Shown: positions 10,614 through 19,709 of the stretch, in pieces
Layout of the letters: every line of letters begins with the position of its first letter
Numbering within the stretch: position 1 is the stretch's first letter
DNA from: Candidatus Ancillula hodotermitis
GTDB lineage: Bacteria > Actinomycetota > Actinomycetes > Actinomycetales > Bifidobacteriaceae
DNA length: 46,672 nt
Direction: 5' to 3'
Assembly: GCA_031262545.1 (NCBI GenBank)
Contig: JAISHP010000154.1
Span: forward strand, 1 to 46,672
Position numbers and translations under genes: made by a program
Notes under the pieces: model-generated
The model's input: the letters and a program-made list of their open reading frames with translations, nothing else
Told to the model about the DNA's origin: nothing
Databases searched by the model: none

Positions 10614-11033
10614 TTAAAATCCGCTTGTCAATCCCTCAAGATTTGATAATTTATGCATACTTTCTTGATATTTTTTTATCAAATTATCGTATCTTTCACC
10701 TTCTTCTTTATTTTTTTCTCTATAATCTACAATACCTTGGTTTATCTTATCAAATTTTTCGTGAATTTCTTTATTAATCCTTTTTCCTTCTTCAGATTTA
10801 TCCTTACCAGATAAGATATCATTATATGTCGTTTCCCCACGATCAATACGTTTTTGCAAAATCCTCCAATCAGAACCCATATCCCCTATCCTGCGTTTTT
10901 CAGCAGCTTCTTCATAAGCTTTTTTATTTACTTCTTTTTTTTCAGCAAGTTTTTCTTTATATTTTTCGTTTTCTTTAACTAAATCTTTTTTTAAATTTTC
11001 TATCCCGGCAATGTAATCATCAAAAGCTGACAT
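10614..11033 (-). CDS. Small coiled-coil protein, family A (paralogue of 16069..16395)
   Basis: Charged coiled coil with core DWRILQKRIDRGETTYNDILSGKDKSEE shared with the other copy. Confidence 0.75.
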   Translation of the reverse strand: MSAFDDYIAGIENLKKDLVKENEKYKEKLAEKKEVNKKAYEEAAEKRRIGDMGSDWRILQKRIDRGETTYNDILSGKDKSEEGKRINKEIHEKFDKINQGIVDYREKNKEEGERYDNLIKKYQESMHKLSNLEGLTSGF

Positions 11034-11054
11034 AACTTCTCCTTGTTAATTTAT

Positions 11055-11384
11055 TTACTCAAACTGACTAATCGCATCTTTATATTGACTAATCAAATCA
11101 ATTTTATTTTGCTCATCTTGCTCAACATATTTTTGATACTGCTCAAGCTTACCTTTATGCTCTTCTAGTTTTTGTGATAATTGTTCCATCAAACTCACCA
11201 TTCCTTTTTGACAAACCTGATACATTCCTCCAATTGGTTTCATAACCAACCCCCAATCTCCACCCGATAATTCTTGTTTTTGCATATCAGATTTAATTCC
11301 ATCAACTTTTGTCTTGCAATCTCCGACTTTATTAATAACATTGTTCTTCAAAAATTGTTTGTCATATGTTATCTGGTCACTCAT
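11055..11384 (-). CDS. EspC/WXG100-like small helical T7SS protein
   Basis: 109 aa, helical; GGDWGLVMKPIGGMY centre; contains YVEQD (YxxxD) near the C-terminus. Confidence 0.6.
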   Translation of the reverse strand: MSDQITYDKQFLKNNVINKVGDCKTKVDGIKSDMQKQELSGGDWGLVMKPIGGMYQVCQKGMVSLMEQLSQKLEEHKGKLEQYQKYVEQDEQNKIDLISQYKDAISQFE

Positions 11385-12409
11385 TAGAACACATCCTTTT
11401 TGTCTAGCTCTTCTTTTCTCTTTAAATATTGTTTTCTTGAATTTTTGCCTAAATTAACTTTTATGACGTTACCCAAACCTAATAAAGAGCCAATTATTGC
11501 CAAAATAGCTACCAATAATATATATATCAATAAAAACATATTTATAGTTTTAACTAAATTTTGTAATTCTACAATACCTGAAGCTGTGGCAAAACTCCCT
11601 ACAATAAGCGTAATAAATATCAATAGTTCAGCAGTCAAATATACAAAACCAACGCATCCTTGAATTATAGCTTTAATTAATCTAATAATAATATTTGAAT
11701 CCTTTTCTTTTATCTCTTCTTTTGCAGCTTTTATCCCATTTTTAATACTAGCAACAGGAGCTACTATGATATATGCCTTTAAATACTCTAAGGGCACATA
11801 GATAAAAAAGAAAACAAAATCAAACAACTTTGTTTTTACACTTTTTTTTCTCTTGCCATTCTTAACTTTTGGCTTTGATGATTTTAGTCCATTTTTTATT
11901 GCTACTCTAGTAACAAAAATTAGCAATACTGTCAAAAGAATTGTAATAAAAACCCCTAGTACTATATCTTCTATGAGATCATATTTAAATCTATACTCAT
12001 TTACTAGAGCGTAAGCCGAATCCGAAATTTTATTTGGGTTGTAATGTATATTCACCTTTTTATCTGCATCTGGCTGATTAAATGATTGTGAGCTACAATA
12101 CCCACTCAAGTTTTCAGAACCTTGATATTTTTGCCCATCTACAGTATATTCATATTCTATTTTACAACTATGAGTGACATATCGTCCTCCAACCCGTTGC
12201 ATACCGAAATGCCTTGTTGAAACATTATTATACGATAATATTTTACCAGAGGCAGATACTGTATAATTATAAGCTTCGTTGTATTCTTTATTTAACTGAT
12301 TATATGAAGAAAAAAATAAAATAGTACCTATTATCAAAAAAACTAGACAAAATCTTGCAAAGCCATCCCAAAAAATAGACCAAAACTTATGCCAATTTTT
12401 CTGTTTCAC
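11384..12409 (-). CDS. DUF3592-like membrane protein
   Basis: N-terminal TM, extracytoplasmic segment ASGKILSYNNVSTRHFG...CKIEYEYTVDGQKYQGSENL...VNIHYNPNKISDSAYAL then TM (DUF3592-like), plus further C-terminal TM segments; GTG start overlaps the upstream stop. Confidence 0.65.
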   Translation of the reverse strand: MKQKNWHKFWSIFWDGFARFCLVFLIIGTILFFSSYNQLNKEYNEAYNYTVSASGKILSYNNVSTRHFGMQRVGGRYVTHSCKIEYEYTVDGQKYQGSENLSGYCSSQSFNQPDADKKVNIHYNPNKISDSAYALVNEYRFKYDLIEDIVLGVFITILLTVLLIFVTRVAIKNGLKSSKPKVKNGKRKKSVKTKLFDFVFFFIYVPLEYLKAYIIVAPVASIKNGIKAAKEEIKEKDSNIIIRLIKAIIQGCVGFVYLTAELLIFITLIVGSFATASGIVELQNLVKTINMFLLIYILLVAILAIIGSLLGLGNVIKVNLGKNSRKQYLKRKEELDKKDVF

Positions 12410-13602
12410 AATTGCCCTATTTCCGAACTCGTTGACTGAATCTCACTAATCACACTCTGGTAATTTGACACACATGTCACAAAATTACTTATCATCTCAG
12501 CAATTTCAGTTATCATAGAAATAATATCACATATCAGACCTATTCCTTTTACAATTGCAGCAGGAATACCTGCGACTGTCGCCGCCCAGCCTGCAATGGT
12601 AGTAACGTCTTCTATAATAGTGCTTATAATATCAATAATATTATCCAATAGTGTTTCTGCTAAATCGGCTGCTGCATAAGTTGCAGTTGAAATTTCATTT
12701 GCTGATTTTATCAAATCTCCTATAGGTTGAAAATCTTTAGACTCCATATCCAAATAGGCATTTGCTGCTTCTCCTTGCCATTTCTCAGGGTTATTCTCAA
12801 TGTCTTCAAGAAATTTATTTATTTCTTCAGCTGCGAGATATAAATTTTCACCAATATTAACCCATTCACCCGCTACTGAATTCATTTTATCCCAATCACC
12901 AGCAAAAGGTTTACGAATATAAGTGTCTATCGGTGATTCTTGTTGTTGAAAAATGTTTTTCCATGCCCAATCTATGGCATTAAATGCCAACTGAATTCCA
13001 CCTGCTATTCCTGAAAGTTTTTTCCCTATCCCGATAACCTTTTTTGCAGTTTTACTTAAATTTTTTGCATCTAAAACGCCTTCTATTAATTCACGCTGTT
13101 TTTTAAATGTTTTACGCCCATCTTTACTTACTTTAGACCAAGCGTATAAATCTACTCCGAAGTCAGTAAGGTCTTTTATTCCACTAGCCGCAGCACCAGT
13201 CCCCTTAAGTTTTAAGTTTTCAATTTCTGAATCAGATAATTCTCTACCATTTTTATCCTTACCACTTGCTGCGCTACTAAAATCTTCATAAGCCTTTATT
13301 CCATTTTCAACACCAGCAGATCCATGAATAGCGGTAGTCCCCACACCAACACTATTTGATATTTTTTTTGAGCCTACACTTGAACGAGAATCGAAATTAT
13401 TACTTTGATTATAAATTCTATTTCCAGTTTTACGTAAATCATCTGCTACAGTGCTACTACTATTTTTGGTATTTAATTCTCCTACACCGTGTCCAACATC
13501 ATAAGCATCTTTAATTTTCTCATAAGCCGAATCATCTTGATCAGTATCTCTCTTCTGGTCGGGCTTAGAAATGCTCCCAAATCCAAAATCATTATCAGCC
13601 AT
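12406..13602 (-). CDS. Candidate T7SS substrate with C-terminal WXG-like module and hydrophobic C-terminus
   Basis: 398 aa; NPEKWQGEAANAYLDMES is WXG-like; hydrophobic stretch IIEDVTTIAGWAATVAGIPAAIVKGIGLICDIISMIT; N-terminal DFGFG. Confidence 0.65.
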   Translation of the reverse strand: MADNDFGFGSISKPDQKRDTDQDDSAYEKIKDAYDVGHGVGELNTKNSSSTVADDLRKTGNRIYNQSNNFDSRSSVGSKKISNSVGVGTTAIHGSAGVENGIKAYEDFSSAASGKDKNGRELSDSEIENLKLKGTGAAASGIKDLTDFGVDLYAWSKVSKDGRKTFKKQRELIEGVLDAKNLSKTAKKVIGIGKKLSGIAGGIQLAFNAIDWAWKNIFQQQESPIDTYIRKPFAGDWDKMNSVAGEWVNIGENLYLAAEEINKFLEDIENNPEKWQGEAANAYLDMESKDFQPIGDLIKSANEISTATYAAADLAETLLDNIIDIISTIIEDVTTIAGWAATVAGIPAAIVKGIGLICDIISMITEIAEMISNFVTCVSNYQSVISEIQSTSSEIGQL

Positions 13603-15224
13603 TAGCTTCTCCCTCCAGATTTAGCACCATCCCCTTTTACGTAGCTTTCAAAATCATCTTCTTCAAGTTCAGGAGCAATGTAAGCCAAGCCGTGACGCAC
13701 AACTTTCTTTTCTTTTTCTTTTCCTGCTCCTCGCCCACCTCCAGCAGCCATCATTCCAGTTTTTGCTCCTGAAGAACTAGATGCAGCCGAAGAGGAAGAC
13801 GACCCTAGACTACTTGTCCCAGAATTTGCAAAACCAGAACCTGTCAATCCAGATCCAGCAGACATACCACTAATTGCACTCTTGCCAGCCAGACCTAATC
13901 CTCCAACCCCTGTCAGACCAGCAGCAGCTAAGCCAGCTGTTTTAGATGTATTCCCAAATCCATTGCTAATATTACTACTAGCTACACCAGAAAACCCTAG
14001 ACCAGAATTTGTAGTAAACCCGGAACTCCCTAAATCCTGACTATATCCACTTACATTTCCATCTGCCGATGTTGAAGGAGTTATTATATTTGAATTAAAT
14101 CCAAAATCATAATTATTATTACTAGAATCAAAACTATTTTTATCTTGATTGTTATTGTTTATCCACGTTTGATAATCAGGAGGATCTACTTGACTTTGAT
14201 GGTCTTTCAGCCATTTCTCATACTCTTCTCGTTGTCTTTTTTGTTCTTCTTCCCACGCTTCTTGTTCTGCTTCTCGTTGTCTTTCTCTTTCAGCAGCCGC
14301 TTCTTGCTCTTCCTTCTCTCTTTTCTCCTCTTCTTGACGCCTCTTTTCCTCTTCTTCTTTCATTTCATTTTCTTGTTGACGTCGTTTGTCTTCAAGTTCT
14401 TTAATGTAAGAATCATCATTGCTATCAACATTAATCCCAGAAACTCCACCCAATCCACCATATTTACTATAATCTACTGTCTTTATTGTTGGCATTTTTC
14501 CTACAGACACCGTACTAGCACCAGCTAAAGTTCCCCCAGCAATTGCGCCCAAAGACCCAGCTCCCGAGATAGAATTTTGAAGTTTTGATAAATCCATTTG
14601 GCTTTTAGCGCTAATTAAATTTGATTTTATTGTAGTTACCTCCTGCAATAATCCGTTCAATCCTGTAGAAGAAGTTACACATGCAGATTGATAAGCATTC
14701 ATAATATCTTGGAAAACCTTATCTCTCAAATTACCAGAAACTTCATTATACGCTCTTTGAGCAGTATCTTCAGCCCAAGAATACCACTCTTGCCCATTCG
14801 TATCTCCCGACAAATTAATTGATTTTCCTGCCACAGTTGCATATTGAGTATTAAAAGTTGCTTTAAACTTTGCCCAAGAATTGTTACTCCCCGGAATGCT
14901 ACTAGTATCTACATATGTAATATCTTTTCTTGCATTATTTATTCCGCCACCTTCATAACATAAACCGTACCCACCATTATCAAGAATATCATTTACTTTA
15001 CTAATCGTATCTCTAAAATTCCTAATATTTGACTGCAATTGATTTAGGTTATTTACAAAGCCTTCTTTCCAAGAACCCTCAAAATATGATAATTGATTTT
15101 TAATATTATCAATCAAGCCATTAGCTTCAACGATGTCATTACAATAATTATTTATACTATCTAAATTATTTACCCTAAGATAAAGCCTTTTTCTCACTGA
15201 ATTAAAACTATCTTCATAAGTCAT
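13602..15224 (-). CDS. Candidate T7SS substrate: helical WXG-like N-terminus, highly charged coiled coil, Ser/Gly-rich tail
   Basis: 540 aa; N-terminal helical hairpin with SYFEGSWKEGFVNNLNQL; central KRRQEEEKREKEEQEAAAERERQREAEQEAWEEEQ; low-complexity Ser/Gly C-terminus. Confidence 0.65.
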   Translation of the reverse strand: MTYEDSFNSVRKRLYLRVNNLDSINNYCNDIVEANGLIDNIKNQLSYFEGSWKEGFVNNLNQLQSNIRNFRDTISKVNDILDNGGYGLCYEGGGINNARKDITYVDTSSIPGSNNSWAKFKATFNTQYATVAGKSINLSGDTNGQEWYSWAEDTAQRAYNEVSGNLRDKVFQDIMNAYQSACVTSSTGLNGLLQEVTTIKSNLISAKSQMDLSKLQNSISGAGSLGAIAGGTLAGASTVSVGKMPTIKTVDYSKYGGLGGVSGINVDSNDDSYIKELEDKRRQQENEMKEEEEKRRQEEEKREKEEQEAAAERERQREAEQEAWEEEQKRQREEYEKWLKDHQSQVDPPDYQTWINNNNQDKNSFDSSNNNYDFGFNSNIITPSTSADGNVSGYSQDLGSSGFTTNSGLGFSGVASSNISNGFGNTSKTAGLAAAGLTGVGGLGLAGKSAISGMSAGSGLTGSGFANSGTSSLGSSSSSAASSSSGAKTGMMAAGGGRGAGKEKEKKVVRHGLAYIAPELEEDDFESYVKGDGAKSGGRS

Positions 15225-15232
15225 GATTACTC

Positions 15233-15544
15233 CTATACCAATTTACTTATAGATTCCTGAATCGCATTTTCAGTTTTTTGATTGTTCTTTTCTATTTCCT
15301 CAAAATTTTGCAAAATCGCATTATTATAATTCTTAATTTCTGACAAAGCCCCATTAAAAGACATATCTGAATCTCCAAATAAATTAACTACAGAATTATA
15401 AACTGATTGCTCTTCTCCAATTCCTGCCCACTCGCTACTATTTACGTCTACATGCCCAATATTATTCAACTTTGAATTAATTGAATTCAAATTATTAATA
15501 ATCTTCCTAGCAGCATCGGGATTCCATGTTATTTTCTGACTCAC
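15233..15544 (-). CDS. WXG100-family protein
   Basis: 103 aa; SSEWAGIGEEQSVYNSVVNLF central WXG; helical hairpin. Confidence 0.8.
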   Translation of the reverse strand: MSQKITWNPDAARKIINNLNSINSKLNNIGHVDVNSSEWAGIGEEQSVYNSVVNLFGDSDMSFNGALSEIKNYNNAILQNFEEIEKNNQKTENAIQESISKLV

Positions 15545-15593
15545 AACTTCCCCCTTTCTAACATACTGCCGACCTATCTATATTAAATTATTA

Positions 15594-15613
15594 TTAATGT
15601 TATACACCTTAAA
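15594..15613 (-). promoter_or_regulatory. Shared upstream element TTTAAGGTGTATAACATTAA (copy 2)
   Basis: Plus-strand TTAATGTTATACACCTTAAA; identical 20 bp at 20405-20424; about 50-70 bp upstream of the WXG100 gene starting at 15544. Confidence 0.55.
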
Positions 15614-15634
15614 TATTACTTAATCCACAGATAT

Positions 15635-16071
15635 TCAAGAAAACAATTCTTCACCTTGATTGTCCAAATTTTCGTAAGCTTGATAGATTTCATCTTCAGT
15701 TTCTGCTACGACCTTGAGTATTTTATCCAATTTGGCCATTGTATCATTCCATTTTCTTTGAGTAGAAAAATATGCTTCTTTTGCTGCTCTTTGCGAACGT
15801 AAAAAAAAGTCTGCTTAATTCAGAATCTAATTATTCAATCTCTTCTTCTAAATTTATTAATTCACTAAGATAATCTACAAGATTTGCAATCATTTTAATT
15901 ATTTGTTCAATATAATTAATTAAATCCTAAATTGTTGTTCCAATTGTAATTGCACTTGCGGCTGTATCAATTCCGGCCACTACCCACCCCGCAACAGGAA
16001 CAAAGTTTTCAATCGATAGTGACCATATCCACTTATTAATGTTTGAAAAAGTTCATATTCAGCTAGAATCA
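15635..16071 (-). pseudogene. Decayed WXG100/T7SS substrate gene
   Basis: Manual minus-strand translation gives two fragments: KWIWSLSIENFVPVAGWVVAGIDTAASAITIGTTI*DLINYIEQIIKMIANLVDYLSELINLEEEIE* and, after a frame change near an 8-nt homopolymer (15801-15808), LRSQRAAKEAYFSTQRKWNDTMAKLDKILKVVAETEDEIYQAYENLDNQGEELFS*, which aligns with SGAAQEAYHTSQAKWLQTLGELRELLTKISTATDQIGSLYSSTDNKSAQLFG (20045..20338). Confidence 0.75.
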
Positions 16072-16395
16072 TTGCTCTTTATTCTTTTCTTCTTCTATTT
16101 TTTTGCGCAAAGATAAGAAATTTTTATCCCTGTACTCCCTTACCTTTTGTGCCTCTATAGATTTATCTTCCCCAGAAAAAATATCTCTTTGTGACGTTTG
16201 CCCCATATCTATTCGGTTTTGCAATTTCTGCCATTGCACTCCATATTTACCATTAATTCTATCCCTACGAAGTTGCTCATAATAATCTTTATTTTTTTGT
16301 TTTTCCTCATCATTCTTTTTTCTCTGTTTTTCAGTCTTTTCTTTTATTTTATCAGCTTCTGCACGCAAAGTTAAAATATAATCTTGTAAAGTCAT
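16069..16395 (-). CDS. Small coiled-coil protein, family A (paralogue of 10614..11033)
   Basis: QWQKLQNRIDMGQTSQRDIFSGEDKSIEAQ matches DWRILQKRIDRGETTYNDILSGKDKSEEGK. Confidence 0.75.
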   Translation of the reverse strand: MTLQDYILTLRAEADKIKEKTEKQRKKNDEEKQKNKDYYEQLRRDRINGKYGVQWQKLQNRIDMGQTSQRDIFSGEDKSIEAQKVREYRDKNFLSLRKKIEEEKNKEQ

Positions 16396-16431
16396 TCTCT
16401 TTCTTTCTTTTTTATAATGTTAAAATATAAT

Positions 16432-16899
16432 TTATTCAATTCTTGCCGAAATTACAATTTGCCTTAAAGTGCCGAAATCTCTTCTAGCTTCTGTAGACAA
16501 ACATATGCCTGTAAATCTAAAAACATATAAATTTTTTCCCCTAGTGACAATGGTAGAAGCGACAATCTGTAAACAATCTCCAGCAATTTCATCTTCAAAT
16601 GAATATTCTATAATACTCCATTTGTGATTATTCATATCAACTTCTCTATCTGTAATAGGCTCAAATTTCAAAAGTTTATTTACGTGATTATGAACTGCAA
16701 TTTCTGCATTTTGTAAATTAGAATTAGCATCTTTAACCACAGTTAAATTTAAATTTGGAGAAAAAACTTCACTACGTTTTTCAATAACCATAAGTTCAAC
16801 TCCTTCAAAATCCTCTTGAATCCACTTTTCAGGGACCTGAATAGTAACTCTAATTTGCTTATTGTCATCTAAATTAACGTTTTTACTAATTATTTTCAT
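16432..16899 (-). CDS. LpqN/PsbP-like single-domain protein (tentative)
   Basis: 155 aa; pattern VTIQVPEKWIQ...GVELMVIEK...NLNLTVVKDANSNLQNAEIAV...KWSIIEYSF...YVFRFTGI resembles LpqN/DUF1795-like folds; no signal peptide seen. Confidence 0.5.
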   Translation of the reverse strand: MKIISKNVNLDDNKQIRVTIQVPEKWIQEDFEGVELMVIEKRSEVFSPNLNLTVVKDANSNLQNAEIAVHNHVNKLLKFEPITDREVDMNNHKWSIIEYSFEDEIAGDCLQIVASTIVTRGKNLYVFRFTGICLSTEARRDFGTLRQIVISARIE

Positions 16900-16901
16900 T
16901 T

Positions 16902-17603
16902 TTACTTTCTTTTCATTATAGAGGCATATATTTTTATCAATTCATCAAGTCCAGATAAAATTTGCTCAGTCCTAAGTTTCTTCTCTGTAATTTTGATCAA
17001 ACAACCTTTTTCGTAATAGATATATCCGTCTTCGCAATTAAAGCGGTGCTGCTCTTGGATATTTTCTAATTCTCCAACCTGCAAAATAACTACACCATGA
17101 ATTATTAGTCCCTCACTTGATCCATTTCCACCAAAGCTAAGCACTGCAGGACCCGCCAAAGCTGCTGGGTATTTTGTTAATTTTTCAAATCCATGAGTAT
17201 ATGCACAAAAATTCAAACCACCATAATTACCTTCAATAATATTTGCAACAACCTGATTTAAACCAGCTTGAAATGGATATACACTAAAATTAGCATACTT
17301 GTCAACATAAACATACGAATGATTTAGATTTCTTGATGATTCGCGAAATTTTTTCAAATCTTCTTGTGTGAATGGTAATTTATATCCCTCTTCATGCCAT
17401 TTTTTGTTCTCTAACATGCGATTACTTAAATTTACAGACATACCTTTTTGGAAACGAAAATTATGCTCATTAGCGAATTTCTCAATATTTTTAGATAAAC
17501 CAGAATCCCCATTAATTACCTTTATTACAACAAAAGTTATTACTCCAATTATTATTACAATAAATAAAGCGACACAAATAAAAATCAATAATACTAAACT
17601 CAT
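16902..17603 (-). CDS. Membrane-anchored protein of unknown function
   Basis: 233 aa; strong N-terminal TM, then a soluble domain; tightly packed in the operon. Confidence 0.65.
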   Translation of the reverse strand: MSLVLLIFICVALFIVIIIGVITFVVIKVINGDSGLSKNIEKFANEHNFRFQKGMSVNLSNRMLENKKWHEEGYKLPFTQEDLKKFRESSRNLNHSYVYVDKYANFSVYPFQAGLNQVVANIIEGNYGGLNFCAYTHGFEKLTKYPAALAGPAVLSFGGNGSSEGLIIHGVVILQVGELENIQEQHRFNCEDGYIYYEKGCLIKITEKKLRTEQILSGLDELIKIYASIMKRK

Positions 17604-17617
17604 CTTAACTCCTTATT

Positions 17618-19048
17618 TTAGTTCCCAAATAGCCATTGAACTCCGTCTGAAACACCATTCCAAACATCTTGCCCGGTTTGCTCTGCCCACTTAACAGTCC
17701 CTCCGATATCAATATCTATTGACGGTTTTATTTCAACACCCACTGCAACTGCCGCCCCGATATCTAAATCAATTTTTAAATGACCGTCGTCTAAACCAAC
17801 ATCTCCGTTAAGCTCAACTCCAGCCCCAGCTTTTACACCTATTTTACAAGAAGCATCGACAGGTCCAACTTGTGCTGAAGGAGTAGCGCTTGCCTCGGCA
17901 CCAGCAAAAGCATTTAATCCACCAGAAGCGCCAACACTTCCATCTGAAATGTCAGAATCTATTTTCCCTTCAGCACTTGCTTTTGCCCCAGCAAAAGCCT
18001 CACCTTTTATGTTTTCTCCTGCTGATAAAAATCCAGAACCAATTTTATAACCAACAGAGCCTTCCGCACTGGCTCCAATTTGCGCTTCAGCTTTCGCACT
18101 CAATTTAAAACCATACTTACCTATACTTGCCGACATAGCAGCAGCAGCAGATGCCCCAACCGAAGCTTTTCCCTCAGCATCAAAAGAAACGCCAGCAATA
18201 GTAAAATTTGCTTTCCCTTTACACTGAACTAATATTGCTTCTGCCTCGGCACTTCCATCACAACATAAATTTCCTTGATCGTCAACCCACATTTTCCCAT
18301 CAGCTACTGCTTTAGCGCTAAGAACATCAATGTCACCTTCTGCAGACGCCTTGACCCCATTCCCAAAATCTTTGCTAACCGATCCACTTGAACCCCAAAC
18401 TTCCGCTTTAGCTTCTCCTGAAAAACTTGCTATTTCGACTGCATTTAATTTATTCAGCATGTCATTAGCTCTAGTTTTAGTATTATTTATCTCACTTTCG
18501 TATAAAACAATTTGACCAATAAGTTGAGCTGTTTTTTCAATTTCTACTAATAAATTTTGAACAGCGGTCACAGCTGCCTGAATCAACTCTTTCCCATCCG
18601 AAAAGGATGACATCCACCCCGTTACTGGTATAGAAAAGTCCTGAACAATTTTCAATACCTGATTTCCTAAACTTTCTGCTACCTGAAAAACGTATTCATA
18701 AGTCTGTTTATCAAGTTCAATAATTTGATTTACTGTATCACTATACAACCTGCAAGAAAAAGAATAGTCTGCTAATATTGTTTTAAAATTTCCCATACTT
18801 TTCTGAAATGCGACGCCAGTTTCTCCTTGCCAATAACTTTCAACCATCGATAATTCTTTATTTACAGAATTAGAAATTTCGTTAGTTTTACTACTCATTA
18901 AGTTAGATTTATCAATGAATAACTGAATATCAGAAGTGTCACCATTAAAATAATCTACAATTTTATCAACAAGGTTTCCTTGTCCAAAAATTTGCAAAAC
19001 CTGTCTAACAGGTGATAATACCGATCTTAATTCTGCAACATTACTCAC
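17618..19048 (-). CDS. Candidate T7SS substrate: WXG100-like N-terminus plus Ala/Gly-rich beta-repeat C-terminus
   Basis: ESYWQGETGVAFQKSMGNF WXG hairpin followed by KASVGASAAAAMSASIGKYGFKLSAKAEAQIGASAEGSVGYKIG... Start revised to the in-frame GTG at 19048 (476 aa) because it overlaps the upstream stop as GTGAGTAA. Confidence 0.7.
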   Translation of the reverse strand: MSNVAELRSVLSPVRQVLQIFGQGNLVDKIVDYFNGDTSDIQLFIDKSNLMSSKTNEISNSVNKELSMVESYWQGETGVAFQKSMGNFKTILADYSFSCRLYSDTVNQIIELDKQTYEYVFQVAESLGNQVLKIVQDFSIPVTGWMSSFSDGKELIQAAVTAVQNLLVEIEKTAQLIGQIVLYESEINNTKTRANDMLNKLNAVEIASFSGEAKAEVWGSSGSVSKDFGNGVKASAEGDIDVLSAKAVADGKMWVDDQGNLCCDGSAEAEAILVQCKGKANFTIAGVSFDAEGKASVGASAAAAMSASIGKYGFKLSAKAEAQIGASAEGSVGYKIGSGFLSAGENIKGEAFAGAKASAEGKIDSDISDGSVGASGGLNAFAGAEASATPSAQVGPVDASCKIGVKAGAGVELNGDVGLDDGHLKIDLDIGAAVAVGVEIKPSIDIDIGGTVKWAEQTGQDVWNGVSDGVQWLFGN

Positions 19049-19355
19049 CAATGACCCCTTTACTTGCGGTATCAATGTTATTTCTAGAATCATTTTCAAA
19101 TTGAGTCACATCTTTAACATATGCTGAAATTTTTTGGTTGATTTTGTTTGAAATTTGTTGAAATAAATCATTAACATCGTTTAATGTTTCGTTACCATTA
19201 ACAACAAACGAATATGCAGGATTAATTAAACCGCCCAGCTTTAGATCTGTAGAACTTCGCTTCATTCCAACATTTGAAAATTCTTCAGAAAACTTTCCTA
19301 TTTCAGAGCCTAATTTATTGACTCTATCAGTATCGATTAAAAATTTACCCATCAA
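19041..19355 (-). CDS. EspC/DUF2580-like small T7SS protein
   Basis: 104 aa; MMGKFLIDTDRVNKLGSEIGKFSEEF...LGGLINPAYSF...ISNKINQKISAYVKDVTQFEND; location among esx genes. Confidence 0.65.
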   Translation of the reverse strand: MMGKFLIDTDRVNKLGSEIGKFSEEFSNVGMKRSSTDLKLGGLINPAYSFVVNGNETLNDVNDLFQQISNKINQKISAYVKDVTQFENDSRNNIDTASKGVIGE

Positions 19356-19642
19356 AAATCAAACTCCTTTGACCATTTTTTATCAATTGTTTCATACTCA
19401 GCAACAAGTTTATTTACAGTATCAAAACCTTTACCAGAATTTGTAATCCAATTATTCATTTTTGTGGTAAAATCTGATTTTGCTACAAAATATGCATCAG
19501 ATGCTTTGCCAGTCCAAGCATTTTTTAGCCAATTATCGTTAGAATTTAAATTAACCATAATTCCACTAATATCACTATACAACTTTTTTATATTTGTTAT
19601 ATCACTCAAGACATTCTCAGTATCAATCTCAATTACCACCAA
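19352..19642 (-). CDS. WXG100-family protein
   Basis: 96 aa; KNAWTGKASDAYFVAK; C-terminal YETID (YxxxD). Confidence 0.85.
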   Translation of the reverse strand: MVVIEIDTENVLSDITNIKKLYSDISGIMVNLNSNDNWLKNAWTGKASDAYFVAKSDFTTKMNNWITNSGKGFDTVNKLVAEYETIDKKWSKEFDF

Positions 19643-19675
19643 TAACCCCCTAAGATACTACATTTTTATTTAAAA

Positions 19676-19704
19676 TAAAAAAGGCGGGAAAACCGCCTTT
19701 TTTT
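19676..19704 (-). terminator. Rho-independent terminator after the EsxA/B-like pair
   Basis: AAAAAAGGCGG GAAAA CCGCCTTTTTTT directly downstream of 19710; symmetric A/T tracts, so it could act in both directions. Confidence 0.8.
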
Positions 19705-19709
19705 AATTT

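Noticed and set aside
14145-14528. 127-aa plus-strand ORF rich in Phe/Leu/Ser
   Set aside because: Mirror of the Glu/Lys/Arg coiled-coil codons of the 540-aa minus-strand gene; a composition artefact.
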